This document shows positions 52,655 through 62,771 of a stretch of DNA of 64,000 bases, piece by piece (the first letter of the stretch is position 1; each line of letters starts with the position of its first letter). The stretch lies in contig NZ_RHJI01000015.1 of assembly GCF_004211955.1 (NCBI RefSeq), forward strand, positions 1 to 64,000, read 5' to 3'. The notes under the pieces are model-generated. The model did not search any database. It saw nothing but the letters and a program-made list of their open reading frames with translations, and was not told where the DNA came from. Position numbers and translations under genes: made by a program. This stretch comes from Escherichia sp. E1V33. GTDB lineage: Bacteria > Pseudomonadota > Gammaproteobacteria > Enterobacterales > Enterobacteriaceae.

Positions 52655-52912
52655 TCATTCTGAGTACATACGCAAGCAGCGCAGGCAATCAAAATAGTCC
52701 TGAGCATCAAGACGCGTATTGGCTCTGTTAGCTTCAGATTTTGCCGCATAGATTTGTGGGCGTAATGTTTTCATATCCTGCTCGAGCCGGGCGATTTTGG
52801 CATTTAATGTTTGCACATTGCTCGCCAGCTGATTGACCTTTTGCTCATTGACGCACCCGCTTAATAAGCCGATTACCAGAATTAGTGTTCCCACGCTGAA
52901 AATCTTTTTCAT
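52655..52912 (-). CDS. yqhH: Lpp-like outer membrane lipoprotein YqhH
   Basis: 85-aa lipoprotein. It has a signal peptide with lipobox LLSGC (Cys20), Val at +2 (so not inner-membrane retained), then an Lpp-type heptad coiled coil ([20 protein letters not shown]...ANRANTRLD). The C terminus ([12 protein letters not shown]) lacks the Lpp TKYRK tail and its terminal Lys, so covalent linkage to peptidoglycan is not expected. It contains two extra Cys. A paralogue lies 61 bp upstream on the same strand. Confidence 0.93.
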   Translation of the reverse strand: MKKIFSVGTLILVIGLLSGCVNEQKVNQLASNVQTLNAKIARLEQDMKTLRPQIYAAKSEANRANTRLDAQDYFDCLRCLRMYSE

Positions 52913-52973
52913 TATTTATTTTTCCCTGTTTGTTATTATTCTGACTTATAGTTGATTGACGTTTAGTGGCGTA

Positions 52974-53222
52974 TTACCACCGTGGCGGGTGCGCCCAAAT
53001 TCCGTCTGGCCATCTCCCGGCATCATCCAGCCGTGTATTGACTTTTTCTGCTGCTTCTTTCGCTGCTTGGATTTCCTGACGTAGAGCGTTGATATCCTGT
53101 TGGAGTTGATTAATTTTTATATTTATCAGATGAATATCATTTTCTACATGACTGATTTTTTCATTATTGACGCAGCCTGTGAGTATGAACATTAGAAAAA
53201 AGAGTAGCAGTTGATTATTCAT
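52974..53222 (-). CDS. Second Lpp-like lipoprotein, paralogue of YqhH
   Basis: 82-aa protein with signal MNNQLLLFFLMFILTGC (lipobox ILTGC, Cys17), Val at +2 and a heptad coiled coil (INQLQQDINALRQEIQAAKE...VNTRLDD) aligned with YqhH and Lpp. The tail (GRWPDGIWAHPPRW) is short, Trp/Pro rich, and has no terminal Lys. I do not recall this gene in K-12, where yqhH and yqhG are neighbours. It sits between yqhH and yqhG, all on the minus strand, and probably arose by duplication. Confidence 0.85.
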   Translation of the reverse strand: MNNQLLLFFLMFILTGCVNNEKISHVENDIHLINIKINQLQQDINALRQEIQAAKEAAEKVNTRLDDAGRWPDGIWAHPPRW

Positions 53223-53257
53223 TTCCAGTTTCCTTTATCTGGTATTAATTATTCAGC

Positions 53258-54184
53258 TCACTGCTGTAATCTGGCGGCAGTTTTTGCTTCAATCTGTTTA
53301 AGTAAGCTTCCGCTACCTGGGCGGATAAAATCGGCGATTTCCCACTTACCTTCACGACGCTGTAAAACGAGTTCTTGTTCTTCGCTGTTGCCATTGGTCA
53401 ATGCAAAACGAACAGAAATACGGGCGGAGTCGGCAGTTTTCTCCAGCACACGAATTTCATCAACGCGTGAAAATAACGACTCTTCGCCAAAACAGATTGG
53501 GTTGTCGTAGATAAATTGCCGCTCTAATTGCATATCTTCATCGGAGTTGCTGCCAGTCTTGAAGGTGGTTTTATAGAAGGCATTAACAGCCTGGCGATAG
53601 GTGTTGGAAACAACCCACGTCCAGGGCCAGCTATAATGAGTGATATGGTCAAACAACTCGGCGACAAAGGCTTCAGGCTGCTCTTTTTGCAGCGATGCTA
53701 GTACCGCCAATATTTTTTCATTCTCACCATTAACTGACTGCCAGACGCTGCCATGATTGCTGACAATATCATCAATCACCCAACGACCATTTTCTGCCAC
53801 CATCTTCAGTGTTTGCGTGGTCTTTTCTTTATCGTCTTTATAGGGACGAAAGCGCACAAGGGCATCCACGTGATCGGCATCCGTTTGAGTAACCGCGACA
53901 CTTTCTAACACGAGATCGCCGTAATCCTGACAATCGCAAATCGGATCGTAATCCAGCCAGCCAATATTACCCGGCAGTGTGAGGTTGTCATTCAGGGTTA
54001 ACACCTTTTGCATTCGCGTTGATGTTATTGCTTGCTCACTGTTATCAGCGAAATAAGGAACGCTAGCCCCACCGGTATAGTATTGATAAATCTGCCTGAC
54101 TGTTTGTTCAGCGGTCAGCGAGGGGGATTGCGCCTGGATGGTAAAACTTAAAAAGGCAGTCAAAAACAGAACCATTATTTTCAT
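53258..54184 (-). CDS. yqhG: DUF3828 periplasmic protein YqhG
   Basis: 308-aa secreted protein with a Sec signal peptide (~18 residues, ends TIQAQS). It appears to contain two related DUF3828 (NTF2-like) halves: FADNSEQAITSTRM...GRWVIDDIV and NAFYKTTFKTGSNS...GKWEIADFI both end in a W-x-I-D/A-D-x-I strand. Function unknown. It is upstream of the two Lpp-like lipoproteins on the same strand (35 bp), suggesting a small envelope operon. Confidence 0.9.
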   Translation of the reverse strand: MKIMVLFLTAFLSFTIQAQSPSLTAEQTVRQIYQYYTGGASVPYFADNSEQAITSTRMQKVLTLNDNLTLPGNIGWLDYDPICDCQDYGDLVLESVAVTQTDADHVDALVRFRPYKDDKEKTTQTLKMVAENGRWVIDDIVSNHGSVWQSVNGENEKILAVLASLQKEQPEAFVAELFDHITHYSWPWTWVVSNTYRQAVNAFYKTTFKTGSNSDEDMQLERQFIYDNPICFGEESLFSRVDEIRVLEKTADSARISVRFALTNGNSEEQELVLQRREGKWEIADFIRPGSGSLLKQIEAKTAARLQQ

Positions 54185-54343
54185 CTGTTTTTCACCTCTG
54201 CATCGCGTTTATCCCTGGTGTAGATGAGTTGTTCCTTTAAGAGCTTCCAGCTCCGCATGATGATGTCCTTATAATTGGCGTTTCTGAACAGGGGAGAGTA
54301 ACAACGGGCGGTAGGCGAGGGGAATAAATGATTTCTGAAAAGT

Positions 54344-54370
54344 CCGGTAGCGGAACATTACCGCTACCGG
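54344..54370 (-). terminator. Terminator after dkgA
   Basis: CCGGTAGCGG and CCGCTACCGG form a 10-bp perfect stem around a 7-nt loop. Minus-strand tail ACTTTTC. Confidence 0.8.
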
Positions 54371-54383
54371 GAGAATTTGTGCG

Positions 54384-55211
54384 TTAGCCGCTGAACTGGT
54401 CGGGATCGGGGCCGAGGCGTTTACCCTGGTCGAGTTTCGCAATGTCACCAAGTTCGTCTTTGTCGAGACGGAAATCCCAGACATCGAAGTTTTCAGCAAT
54501 TCGTGAAGGGGTGACCGATTTCGGGATTACGACCAGGCCGTTATCCAGATGCCAACGGATAACAATCTGCGCCGGGGTTTTGCCATACTTATCTGCCAGA
54601 TCGCGAATGATTTTCTGATCGAATACGCCTTTCCCTCCCTGGGCTAATGGGCTCCAGGATTCGGTCTGGATTTTGTGTGTGGCGTTCCAGGCATGCAACT
54701 GACGTTGCTGCATCAGCGGGTGAAGTTCTATCTGGTTAATAACAGGCGCCACGCCAGTTTCATCAATCAGGCGCTGAAGATGGTGGATCTGGAAATTGCA
54801 GACGCCGATACTTTTGATTAATCCCTCTTTTTGCAGCTCAATCATTCCTTTCCATGCTTCGACATAATGGTCGATTGCGGGAACGGGCCAGTGTATTAAG
54901 TAGAGGTCGATATAATCAAGCTGGAGTTTTTTCAGACTGTCGAGCAGGGCTTCGCGGGGGTGCTTGTGGTTGTCGTTCCACAGCTTAGTGGTGATGAACA
55001 GCTCTTCTCTGTTAAGTGTGGAATTTTTCAGGGCTTTGCCGACACCTTCTTCGTTCTTGTAGGCGGCGGCAGTATCAATCGAGCGATAACCCACTTCTAA
55101 GGCTTTTTGAATCGCGGTGATAACTTCCTCATTACTTGCTTGCCAGACGCCCAGTCCCAGCTGGGGCATGACATTGCCATCCTGTAGCTTAATAACGGTT
55201 GGATTAGCCAT
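54384..55211 (-). CDS. dkgA: 2,5-diketo-D-gluconate/methylglyoxal reductase A
   Basis: 275-aa NADPH aldo-keto reductase (YqhE) with broad aldehyde activity, including methylglyoxal and furfural. The catalytic tetrad lies in SIDTAAAYKNEEG (Asp/Tyr), ITTKLW (Lys) and YLIHWP (His). The start MANPTVIK is used. Eight extra codons are open upstream. It follows yqhD and both are activated by YqhC under aldehyde stress in E. coli. Confidence 0.97.
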   Translation of the reverse strand: MANPTVIKLQDGNVMPQLGLGVWQASNEEVITAIQKALEVGYRSIDTAAAYKNEEGVGKALKNSTLNREELFITTKLWNDNHKHPREALLDSLKKLQLDYIDLYLIHWPVPAIDHYVEAWKGMIELQKEGLIKSIGVCNFQIHHLQRLIDETGVAPVINQIELHPLMQQRQLHAWNATHKIQTESWSPLAQGGKGVFDQKIIRDLADKYGKTPAQIVIRWHLDNGLVVIPKSVTPSRIAENFDVWDFRLDKDELGDIAKLDQGKRLGPDPDQFSG

Positions 55212-55314
55212 ACGTTCCTCCTTATATGAACTCACCGGAGCAGGCTCCGGTGAGATGTTGTGAACTTAAGTCTGGACGAAATGCCCGAAAACGAAAGTTT
55301 GAGGCGTAAAAAGC

Positions 55315-56478
55315 TTAACGGGCGGCTTCGTAGATGCGGCGGCTGACTTCCAGCGTAATGTCATGATTTTCGCCCAGTTGGGTCATACCGTGTTCTTCCA
55401 GTTTTTTCAGCAATGCCGGGATAGAGCTGCCGTCCAGACCGTAGTCGGAAAGATGCGTCGGCACGCCTAATTGCTCGAAGAAGTTACGGGTAGCGGCAAT
55501 CGCGGCGTCAATGCGCTCGTCGTCGGAACCTTCGGTGATGTTCCAGACGCGTTCAGCGTATTGCAGCAGTTTCGCGCGCTTGGTGTCGCGTTTTTCATTC
55601 CACAGTGCAGGCAGGACGATGGCCAGCGTTTGTGCGTGATCCAGACCATGCATAGCGGTCAGTTCGTGGCCCAGCATATGCGTTGCCCAGTCCTGCGGTA
55701 CGCCAGCGCCTATCAAACCGTTCAGCGCCTGAGTCGCTGCCCACATGACGTTGGCGCGAACATCGTAGTTTTCTGGCTCTTTCAGGGCCTTCGGACCATC
55801 TTCGATCAGCGTCAGCAAAATGCCTTCTGCGAAACGGTCCTGAATTTTGGCATCAACCGGTTTGGTCACATACTGTTCCACGGTGTGCACAAAGGCGTCC
55901 ACTACGCCGTTAGCCACCTGGCGCGGCGGCAGGGTGTAGGTATAAACAGGATCGAGTACGGCAAATACTGGCTGAACATGGGCAGAATGGAACGCCTGTT
56001 TGTCGCCAGTGGTTTTACGGGAGATAACCGCACCCGCGTTAGATTCAGAACCGGTCGCTGGCAGCGTCAGCACACAGCCCATCGGGATAGCGCTTTTAAT
56101 CTCTTTGCCGCCAGTTTGCAGGATATGCCACGGATCGACATTTTCAGGATAATTTGCTGCCGCGGCGATAAATTTGGTGCCATCCAGCACGGACCCGCCG
56201 CCAACCGCCAACAGGAAAGTCACTTTCTGTTGGCGTACCAGTTTTACGGCGTTCATCAGCGTTTCATAAGCCGGGTTTGGTTCGATACCGCCAAACTCCA
56301 GCACGTCCATACCTTTCAGGGCATCCAGAACTTGATCGAGGACGCCGGTTTTTTTCACGCTACCACCGCCGTAGGTAATCAATACGCGGGCGCCATGAGG
56401 AATTTGCTCGCGTAAGCCAGCGATAGCGCCTTTACCAAACAGAATGCGGGTCGGAGTGTGCAGATTAAAGTTATTCAT
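55315..56478 (-). CDS. yqhD: NADPH-dependent aldehyde reductase YqhD
   Basis: 387-aa iron-type alcohol dehydrogenase family enzyme. [10 protein letters not shown] (~37) and [13 protein letters not shown] (~93-105) bind [15 protein letters not shown] and [18 protein letters not shown] supply the Asp/His metal ligands. It detoxifies short aldehydes from lipid peroxidation, as well as furfural and glyoxal. It is divergent from yqhC and 103 bp upstream of dkgA. Confidence 0.97.
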   Translation of the reverse strand: MNNFNLHTPTRILFGKGAIAGLREQIPHGARVLITYGGGSVKKTGVLDQVLDALKGMDVLEFGGIEPNPAYETLMNAVKLVRQQKVTFLLAVGGGSVLDGTKFIAAAANYPENVDPWHILQTGGKEIKSAIPMGCVLTLPATGSESNAGAVISRKTTGDKQAFHSAHVQPVFAVLDPVYTYTLPPRQVANGVVDAFVHTVEQYVTKPVDAKIQDRFAEGILLTLIEDGPKALKEPENYDVRANVMWAATQALNGLIGAGVPQDWATHMLGHELTAMHGLDHAQTLAIVLPALWNEKRDTKRAKLLQYAERVWNITEGSDDERIDAAIAATRNFFEQLGVPTHLSDYGLDGSSIPALLKKLEEHGMTQLGENHDITLEVSRRIYEAAR

Positions 56479-56614
56479 TACTTGCTCCCTTTGCTGGGCC
56501 AATATGAGGGCAGAGATCGGTCTGCCTGATGTTTTTCATTGTGGTCGCCAGCGCCGTGGCTCTCAATGCTCATTTCTGCCAATGTCTTGCCTATTTCTCC
56601 AGAGTGCTGGAGAA

Positions 56615-57571
56615 ATGGTACAAAATTGCGCACAATCAAATTGCCGCATTAATCCTAAGAAATTACGCGATATGAAACGTGAAGAGATATGCCGCCTACT
56701 GACGGATAAAATTAATAGACTGAAAGATAAAGAAAATAGTTTGTCAGATATGTTGCCTGATGTGCGCTTATTGTATGGCGAGAACCCCGGTGCGCGTACG
56801 CCAGTGATGTATGAGCCTGGCATCATAATTCTCTTTTCAGGGCATAAAATCGGTTATATCAATGAACGCGTGTTTCGCTATGACGCCAATGAATACCTGC
56901 TGCTGACGGTGCCGCTGCCGTTTGAGTGCGAAACCTATGCGACACCAGAGGTGCCGCTGGCGGGGGTGCGTCTCAATGTCGATATTTTGCAGTTACAAGA
57001 ACTGTTGATGGACATTGGCGAAGATGAACATTTTCAGCCATCGATGGCAGCCAGCGGTATTAACTCCGCCACATTGTCAGAAGAGATTTTATGCGCGGCG
57101 GAGCGGTTACTGGATGTGATGGAACGACCGCTGGATGCGCGTATTCTCGGTAAACAGATTATCCGCGAAATTCTTTACTATGTGCTGACCGGGCCTTGTG
57201 GCGGCGCGTTACTGGCGCTGGTAAGTCGCCAGACTCACTTCAGCTTAATTAGCCGCGTGCTTAAACGAATTGAAAATAAATACACCGAAAACCTGAGCGT
57301 TGAGCAACTGGCGGCAGAAGCCAACATGAGCGTTTCGGCGTTTCACCATAATTTTAAGTCTGTCACCAGTACCTCGCCGTTGCAGTACCTGAAGAATTAC
57401 CGTCTGCATAAGGCGCGGATGATGATAATCCACGACGGCATGAAGGCCAGCGCGGCGGCGATGCGCGTCGGCTATGAAAGCGCGTCGCAATTTAGCCGTG
57501 AGTTTAAACGTTATTTCGGTGTGACGCCGGGAGAAGATGCAGCCAGAATGCGGGCGATGCAGGGGAGTTAA
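56615..57571 (+). CDS. yqhC: AraC-family activator YqhC
   Basis: 318-aa activator of yqhD-dkgA responding to aldehydes. The N-terminal AraC_N cupin-like region is followed by a C-terminal double HTH ([21 protein letters not shown] and [20 protein letters not shown]). The frame is open from 56444, but that would overlap yqhD. I chose MVQNCAQSN, the known length, although its GGAG is only 3 bp from the [13 protein letters not shown] at 56672 is an alternative without a clear ribosome site. Confidence 0.9.
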   Translation: MVQNCAQSNCRINPKKLRDMKREEICRLLTDKINRLKDKENSLSDMLPDVRLLYGENPGARTPVMYEPGIIILFSGHKIGYINERVFRYDANEYLLLTVPLPFECETYATPEVPLAGVRLNVDILQLQELLMDIGEDEHFQPSMAASGINSATLSEEILCAAERLLDVMERPLDARILGKQIIREILYYVLTGPCGGALLALVSRQTHFSLISRVLKRIENKYTENLSVEQLAAEANMSVSAFHHNFKSVTSTSPLQYLKNYRLHKARMMIIHDGMKASAAAMRVGYESASQFSREFKRYFGVTPGEDAARMRAMQGS

Positions 57572-57574
57572 ATG

Positions 57575-57600
57575 CGTTCCCGGCATGGCCACCGGGAACG
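57575..57600. terminator. Inverted repeat between yqhC and yghB
   Basis: CGTTCCCGG and CCGGGAACG pair around CATGGCCA between two convergent genes. No T run. Confidence 0.6.
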
Positions 57601-57610
57601 GAGAAAATCG

Positions 57611-58270
57611 TCAGACGCTAGAGTACTTTTTTTTAATCACCACGAACAACGTGCCTAACAAGCCAGCGGTTAACAAGGCAATCGGCAGGATCATCAGGAA
57701 CGTCATCACCTGATCTTCATGGCGTTTTACAAACGGGATCATGCTTAAGGCATAGCCAAAACTGGTTACCACGCTGACCCATAGCAATCCGCTTAACCAG
57801 TTGAAAAACTGGAAGCGGCGGTTTGGTAGACCGGAAATCCCTGCCATGGTTGGCAGCAGCGTGCGGACAAAGGCGAGAAAACGTCCAGCCAGCAGCGCAA
57901 GTAGACCGTGGCGGTCAAACATACAGGTGGCGCGCTGGTGATATTTAGCCGGAAGCTGTGCCAGCCAGCCTTTCACCGTTTTGGTATTACCTAGCCAACG
58001 CCCCTGAATGTAACTCAGCCAACAACCCAGGCTGGCTGCGGCAGTCAGAATTGCGATTGTTGGCAGAAAATCCATAACCCCCTGGGCAATCAATGCGCCA
58101 GCCAGAATCAACAAGCTGTCGCCAGGCAAAAATGAGGCGGGCAGCAGGCCGTTTTCTAAAAACAGCGTGGCAAACATGACAAAGTAAACAACGCTAACAA
58201 TGTGAGGGTCCGCCAGCGCGGCAAAGTCATGTTGCCAGAGCGCAGCGATAATATCTTGAATAACAGCCAT
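57611..58270 (-). CDS. yghB: DedA family inner membrane protein YghB
   Basis: 219-aa DedA/VTT-domain protein with about five hydrophobic segments. [19 protein letters not shown] (~122-140) holds the conserved basic residues. Together with YqjA it supports membrane potential, division and drug/pH tolerance in E. coli, and related members act in lipid-carrier flipping. Full length. It follows metC on the same strand after 139 bp. Confidence 0.95.
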
Positions 58271-58409
58271 GGACTTTCCTGTGGAACAGCGTTTAAGCCT
58301 TAATTTGACTATTGTACTCCTGAATCATCCGGGACGCCTTGATCCCGGACGCAACAATTTAAGACTAATCACAATTAAATGTCTGCAAAATTGTCCAAAT
58401 TTAGCAATG

Positions 58410-59597
58410 TTACACAATTCGCGCGAAGCCGGCGTCCAGATCGGCAATCAGATCGTCGACATTTTCCAAACCAATATGCAGGCGAATCAAGGTGCCGCTG
58501 AAATCGATCTCGCCTTGCGGGCGGATAGCTGCGAGATGTTCTGGCTGGTTCGCGAGAATCAACGACTCATATCCGCCCCATGAGTAGGCCATGCTGAATA
58601 AACTGAAGTTATCCAGATAGTTAGCCAGTTCTTCATCGTTGAGTTTTTTCTTCAGCACAAAAGAAAATAGTCCGCTGCTGCCTGTAAAGTCTCGTTTCCA
58701 GAATTCATGGCCTTTACTGCCAGGCACGGCAGGGTGGTTAACCCGCTCAACCTGCGGATGTGCGGCCAGCCATTCTGCCACTTTCAGGCTGCTTTCATGA
58801 TGTTGGCGCAGACGCACGCCCAGTGTACGCAGGCCGCGACTGGTCATGTAGGCGGTATCAGCATCAACCATCTGACCCATCAGGTAGGCATTTTCCCGTA
58901 GTTGCTCCCAGCAGCGGGCATTACACACCGCAGTACCAATCATCGCATCCGAATGCCCTATCAGATATTTGGTGGCGGCCTGAATGGAAACATCGATACC
59001 AAAATCAAGAGCTTTGAACAGCACTCCGGCAGCCCAGGTGTTATCGATCATAATGATGGCGTTCGGAACGACGCTGCGTACGGCGGCAACAATCGCTGGA
59101 ACATCATGCACTTCCATAGTGATGGAGCCTGGTGATTCCAGAAATACGACTTTGGTGTTTGGCTGCAGATGTTTAACGATATCTGCGCCAATCAGCGGAT
59201 CAAACCACGATGTCGTTACGCCCAACTTGCTGAGGATTTTGCTACAGAAATCCTGGCTCGGCTCGTAGGCGGTATTGGTCATCAACACATGATCGCCATG
59301 TTCAACAAAAGCAAGAATGGAATTGGCAACTGCGGCCGCCCCGCAAGGAAACAGCACGCAACCAGCGCCACCTTCCAGTTCGCACATTGCTTCTTGTAAT
59401 GCGAAGTGCGTTAACGTTCCGCGCCGTCCATAGAACAACTCGCCATTGGCGCGATTGCGCGTCGCATGTTTTTTGGCTTCCACACTGTCAAAGACCAGCG
59501 AGGAGGCGCGCTGAATCACGCTATTTACCGCGCCGAGAGTGTATTTTTTGCTGCGTCCTGCATTCACCAGTTGAGTATCAAGTTGTTTGTCTGCCAT
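58410..59597 (-). CDS. metC: Cystathionine beta-lyase
   Basis: 395-aa PLP enzyme of the Cys/Met metabolism family that converts cystathionine to homocysteine. The PLP lysine lies in [10 protein letters not shown], and [11 protein letters not shown] contacts the phosphate. The start [10 protein letters not shown] is the family start. The frame runs open 45 codons further up through the regulatory gap. Two tandem met boxes in front show MetJ control. Confidence 0.97.
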   Translation of the reverse strand: MADKQLDTQLVNAGRSKKYTLGAVNSVIQRASSLVFDSVEAKKHATRNRANGELFYGRRGTLTHFALQEAMCELEGGAGCVLFPCGAAAVANSILAFVEHGDHVLMTNTAYEPSQDFCSKILSKLGVTTSWFDPLIGADIVKHLQPNTKVVFLESPGSITMEVHDVPAIVAAVRSVVPNAIIMIDNTWAAGVLFKALDFGIDVSIQAATKYLIGHSDAMIGTAVCNARCWEQLRENAYLMGQMVDADTAYMTSRGLRTLGVRLRQHHESSLKVAEWLAAHPQVERVNHPAVPGSKGHEFWKRDFTGSSGLFSFVLKKKLNDEELANYLDNFSLFSMAYSWGGYESLILANQPEHLAAIRPQGEIDFSGTLIRLHIGLENVDDLIADLDAGFARIV

Positions 59598-59615
59598 GTT
59601 GGGATTCCTGTTTTT

Positions 59616-59631
59616 ATACGTCTGGATGTCT
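59616..59631 (-). promoter_or_regulatory. MetJ operator (two met boxes) of metC
   Basis: On the minus strand, AGACATCC and AGACGTAT are two adjacent 8-bp met boxes (consensus AGACGTCT), 19 bp before the metC ATG. MetJ with S-adenosylmethionine represses metC. Confidence 0.85.
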
Positions 59632-59766
59632 AAACTAGCATGAATATCCACGGGCGCATCCTGAAGAATTGGCATAAAGCAGAAAAATTTCGCAAAAGGT
59701 GTACTGGTGACTTTTTTACTGCGTAAACGCAAAGAAAAGAAAGCAAAGGTACGGCAGTATGCAAAT

Positions 59767-59785
59767 AGTAATGAGAACGACTATC
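59767..59785 (+). promoter_or_regulatory. Fur box of exbB
   Basis: AGTAATGAGAACGACTATC matches the 19-bp Fur consensus at 13 positions, 64 bp before the exbB start. exbBD is known to be iron-repressed by Fur. Confidence 0.8.
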
Positions 59786-59848
59786 AATTCGACGTCGTTT
59801 TGATATTATTGTGCGCAGATTTTGTGACTTGCGTCCTGGAGATACACA

Positions 59849-60583
59849 GTGGGTAATAATTTAATGCAGACGGACCTTTCCGTCTGGGGTATGTATCAGC
59901 ACGCCGATATTGTCGTTAAGTGCGTGATGATTGGGCTTATTTTGGCCTCCGTAGTCACCTGGGCAATCTTCTTCAGTAAGAGCGTAGAGTTCTTCAATCA
60001 GAAGCGTCGCCTTAAGCGCGAGCAGCAACTGCTGGCTGAAGCACGCTCCTTAAACCAGGCCAGCGATATTGCCGCTGATTTTGGTGGCAAAAGCTTAAGT
60101 CTGCATTTGCTCAATGAAGCGCAAAACGAGCTGGAACTGTCAGAAGGCAGCGACGATAACGAAGGTATTAAAGAGCGTACCAGTTTCCGCCTTGAGCGTC
60201 GGGTCGCCGCAGTGGGTCGTCAAATGGGCCGCGGTAACGGTTATCTTGCTACCATCGGCGCAATTTCGCCGTTCGTTGGTCTGTTTGGTACCGTCTGGGG
60301 CATCATGAACAGCTTTATTGGTATTGCGCAAACGCAAACGACCAACCTGGCAGTGGTTGCGCCGGGTATCGCAGAAGCGTTGCTGGCAACGGCAATCGGT
60401 CTGGTGGCAGCGATTCCGGCGGTCGTTATCTATAACGTATTTGCACGCCAGATTGGCGGCTTTAAAGCGATGCTTGGCGATGTCGCAGCACAGGTATTGT
60501 TGCTGCAAAGCCGTGACCTGGATCTGGAAGCCAGCGCCGCTGCGCATCCGGTTCGTGTTGCACAAAAATTACGCGCAGGATAA
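59849..60583 (+). CDS. exbB: TonB energising complex subunit ExbB
   Basis: 244-aa inner membrane protein, pentameric proton-motive-force motor with ExbD, driving TonB. Three helices lie at ~16-40, 128-155 and 162-195, with the large cytoplasmic loop between the first two. The start is GTG (GGGTAATAAT...) after a CCTGGAGA ribosome site, as in K-12. exbD follows 6 bp later. Confidence 0.98.
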   Translation: MGNNLMQTDLSVWGMYQHADIVVKCVMIGLILASVVTWAIFFSKSVEFFNQKRRLKREQQLLAEARSLNQASDIAADFGGKSLSLHLLNEAQNELELSEGSDDNEGIKERTSFRLERRVAAVGRQMGRGNGYLATIGAISPFVGLFGTVWGIMNSFIGIAQTQTTNLAVVAPGIAEALLATAIGLVAAIPAVVIYNVFARQIGGFKAMLGDVAAQVLLLQSRDLDLEASAAAHPVRVAQKLRAG

Positions 60584-60589
60584 TGTCCG

Positions 60590-61015
60590 ATGGCAATGCA
60601 TCTTAACGAAAACCTCGACGATAACGGCGAAATGCATGATATCAACGTGACGCCGTTTATCGACGTGATGTTGGTTCTGCTGATTATCTTTATGGTGGCG
60701 GCGCCGTTAGCGACGGTAGATGTGAAGGTGAACTTGCCTGCTTCTACCAGCACGCCGCAGCCGCGCCCGGAAAAACCGGTTTATCTGTCGGTGAAGGCGG
60801 ACAACTCAATGTTTATCGGTAATGATCCAGTCACCGATGAAACAATGGTTACGGCGCTGAATGCGTTAACCGAAGGTAAGAAAGACACCACCATCTTCTT
60901 CCGTGCAGATAAGACCGTCGACTATGAGATGTTGATGAAGGTAATGGATAAGCTGCATCAGGCAGGTTACCTGAAGATAGGTCTGGTCGGCGAAGAAACT
61001 GCCAAAGCGAAGTAA
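60590..61015 (+). CDS. exbD: TonB energising complex subunit ExbD
   Basis: 141-aa protein with a short cytoplasmic N terminus, one helix (~20-42) carrying the essential Asp25 (VTPFIDVMLVLLIIF) and a periplasmic domain that contacts TonB. It is coupled to exbB. Full length. Confidence 0.98.
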   Translation: MAMHLNENLDDNGEMHDINVTPFIDVMLVLLIIFMVAAPLATVDVKVNLPASTSTPQPRPEKPVYLSVKADNSMFIGNDPVTDETMVTALNALTEGKKDTTIFFRADKTVDYEMLMKVMDKLHQAGYLKIGLVGEETAKAK

Positions 61016-61024
61016 GGCAAAATT

Positions 61025-61109
61025 GCCTGATGCACTACGCTTATCAGGCCTACAAAATCTATCATACATGAGTTTGTAGGCCGGACAAGGCGTTCACGCC
61101 GCATCCGGC
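61025..61109. repeat. BIME: two REP/PU units
   Basis: A palindromic GCCTGATGCACTACGC...ATCAGGC unit (61025-61049) and GCCGGACAAGGCGTTCACGC... (61080-61109) lie 30 bp apart in opposite orientation just after exbD. Confidence 0.92.
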
Positions 61110-61129
61110 AAGAGTTATAAAGTACGATG

Positions 61130-61164
61130 ATGCCCGGTGGCTTTACACAACCGGGCATTTTTTT
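61130..61164 (+). terminator. Terminator after exbBD
   Basis: ATGCCCGG and CCGGGCAT pair around a 13-nt loop, followed by seven T. The T run reaches the stop codon of convergent yghA. Confidence 0.88.
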
Positions 61165-62047
61165 AGCCTAAATGTTCGCCGCCACACACGCCGTGCACTT
61201 CTGCAGTGACGTAGCTCGACTCCTGACTTGCCAGATAAACATACACTGGGGCCAGTTCCGCCGGTTGCCCTGCACGTTTCATCGGTGTTTTCTGACCAAA
61301 CTGCGGGATCTTATCCTGCGTCTGTCCACCGGAAATTTGCAGCGCCGTCCAGATAGGGCCTGGTGCGACAATATTCACCCGAATGCCTTTCTCGGCGACC
61401 TGCTTCGCCAGGCCACGGCTGTAGTTCAGAATCGCCGCTTTCGTTGCCGCGTAATCCAGCAAGTGCGGGCTCGGCTGGTATGCCTGGATTGATGAAGTGG
61501 TGATGATACTGGCGCCTTTAGGTAGTAGGGGAATTGCTTCCTGGGTTAGCCAGAACAGCGCGAAAACGTTAATGGCAAAGGTCTTTTGAAACTGTTCGCT
61601 GGTGAGGTCCGCAATATCAGGAATGGCAACCTGTTTCCCGGCAACCAGCGCCATAATATCCAGCCCGCCTAACGCCTTATGCGCGTCGTGAACCAGTGAA
61701 CGGGCAAATTTCTCATCGCTTAAATCGCCAGGCAGCAGAGCGACTTTACGTCCGCACTCTTCAATAATTTTTTTCACATCCTGGGCGTCTTCTTCTTCCG
61801 CCGGAAGATAACTAATTGCCACGTCAGCGCCTTCACGCGCGTAAGCGATGGCGGCAGCGCGACCGATTCCGGAATCGCCCCCTGTCACCAGTGCTTTACG
61901 ATCTTTCAGGCGACCGCTACCAACATAGGTTTTCTCGCCGCAATCCGGCACCGGTGTCATTTTCGCCTGGATGCCTGGCGTCGGTTGTTTCTGTTTGGGA
62001 TATTCACCAGTGTAATACTGCGTGGTCGGGTCTTTTAAATGAGACAT
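61163..62047 (-). CDS. yghA: Short-chain dehydrogenase YghA
   Basis: 294-aa SDR family oxidoreductase with the longer N terminus (~45 residues) typical of the glucose/ribitol dehydrogenase-like branch. [10 protein letters not shown] (~55-64) binds the dinucleotide, [20 protein letters not shown] holds Ser-Tyr-Lys, and the tail is VCGGEHLG. E. coli YghA has been reported to act on aldehydes. The start is [11 protein letters not shown], and 15 more codons are open upstream. Confidence 0.95.
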   Translation of the reverse strand: MSHLKDPTTQYYTGEYPKQKQPTPGIQAKMTPVPDCGEKTYVGSGRLKDRKALVTGGDSGIGRAAAIAYAREGADVAISYLPAEEEDAQDVKKIIEECGRKVALLPGDLSDEKFARSLVHDAHKALGGLDIMALVAGKQVAIPDIADLTSEQFQKTFAINVFALFWLTQEAIPLLPKGASIITTSSIQAYQPSPHLLDYAATKAAILNYSRGLAKQVAEKGIRVNIVAPGPIWTALQISGGQTQDKIPQFGQKTPMKRAGQPAELAPVYVYLASQESSYVTAEVHGVCGGEHLG

Positions 62048-62168
62048 CGTTTTTCTCCCTTCAGGTTCAACGTCCTTTAAGGGTAGACGCACGCGCCACG
62101 GTAATCAGTGAACCAGGAAGATCCCTAAATCTCAGAATCATGCGACAACGGTTTAACGTATATGTTGA

Positions 62169-62732
<564 letters not shown>

Positions 62733-62740
62733 TCTGATGC

Positions 62741-62759
62741 GGGCGCGGTTCTCGCGCCC
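62741..62759. terminator. Hairpin between yqhA and yghZ
   Basis: GGGCGCG pairs with CGCGCCC around GTTCT, followed by GTTATTA. It lies between convergent genes. Confidence 0.65.
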
Positions 62760-62771
62760 GTTATTAACAGG

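Noticed and set aside
55471-56415. 314-codon plus-strand open frame opposite yqhD
   Set aside because: Antisense to a full-length conserved dehydrogenase. Composition is that of a reverse-strand shadow.
59598-59732. Longer N terminus for MetC through the regulatory gap
   Set aside because: It would translate through the MetJ operator. The family start is at 59597.
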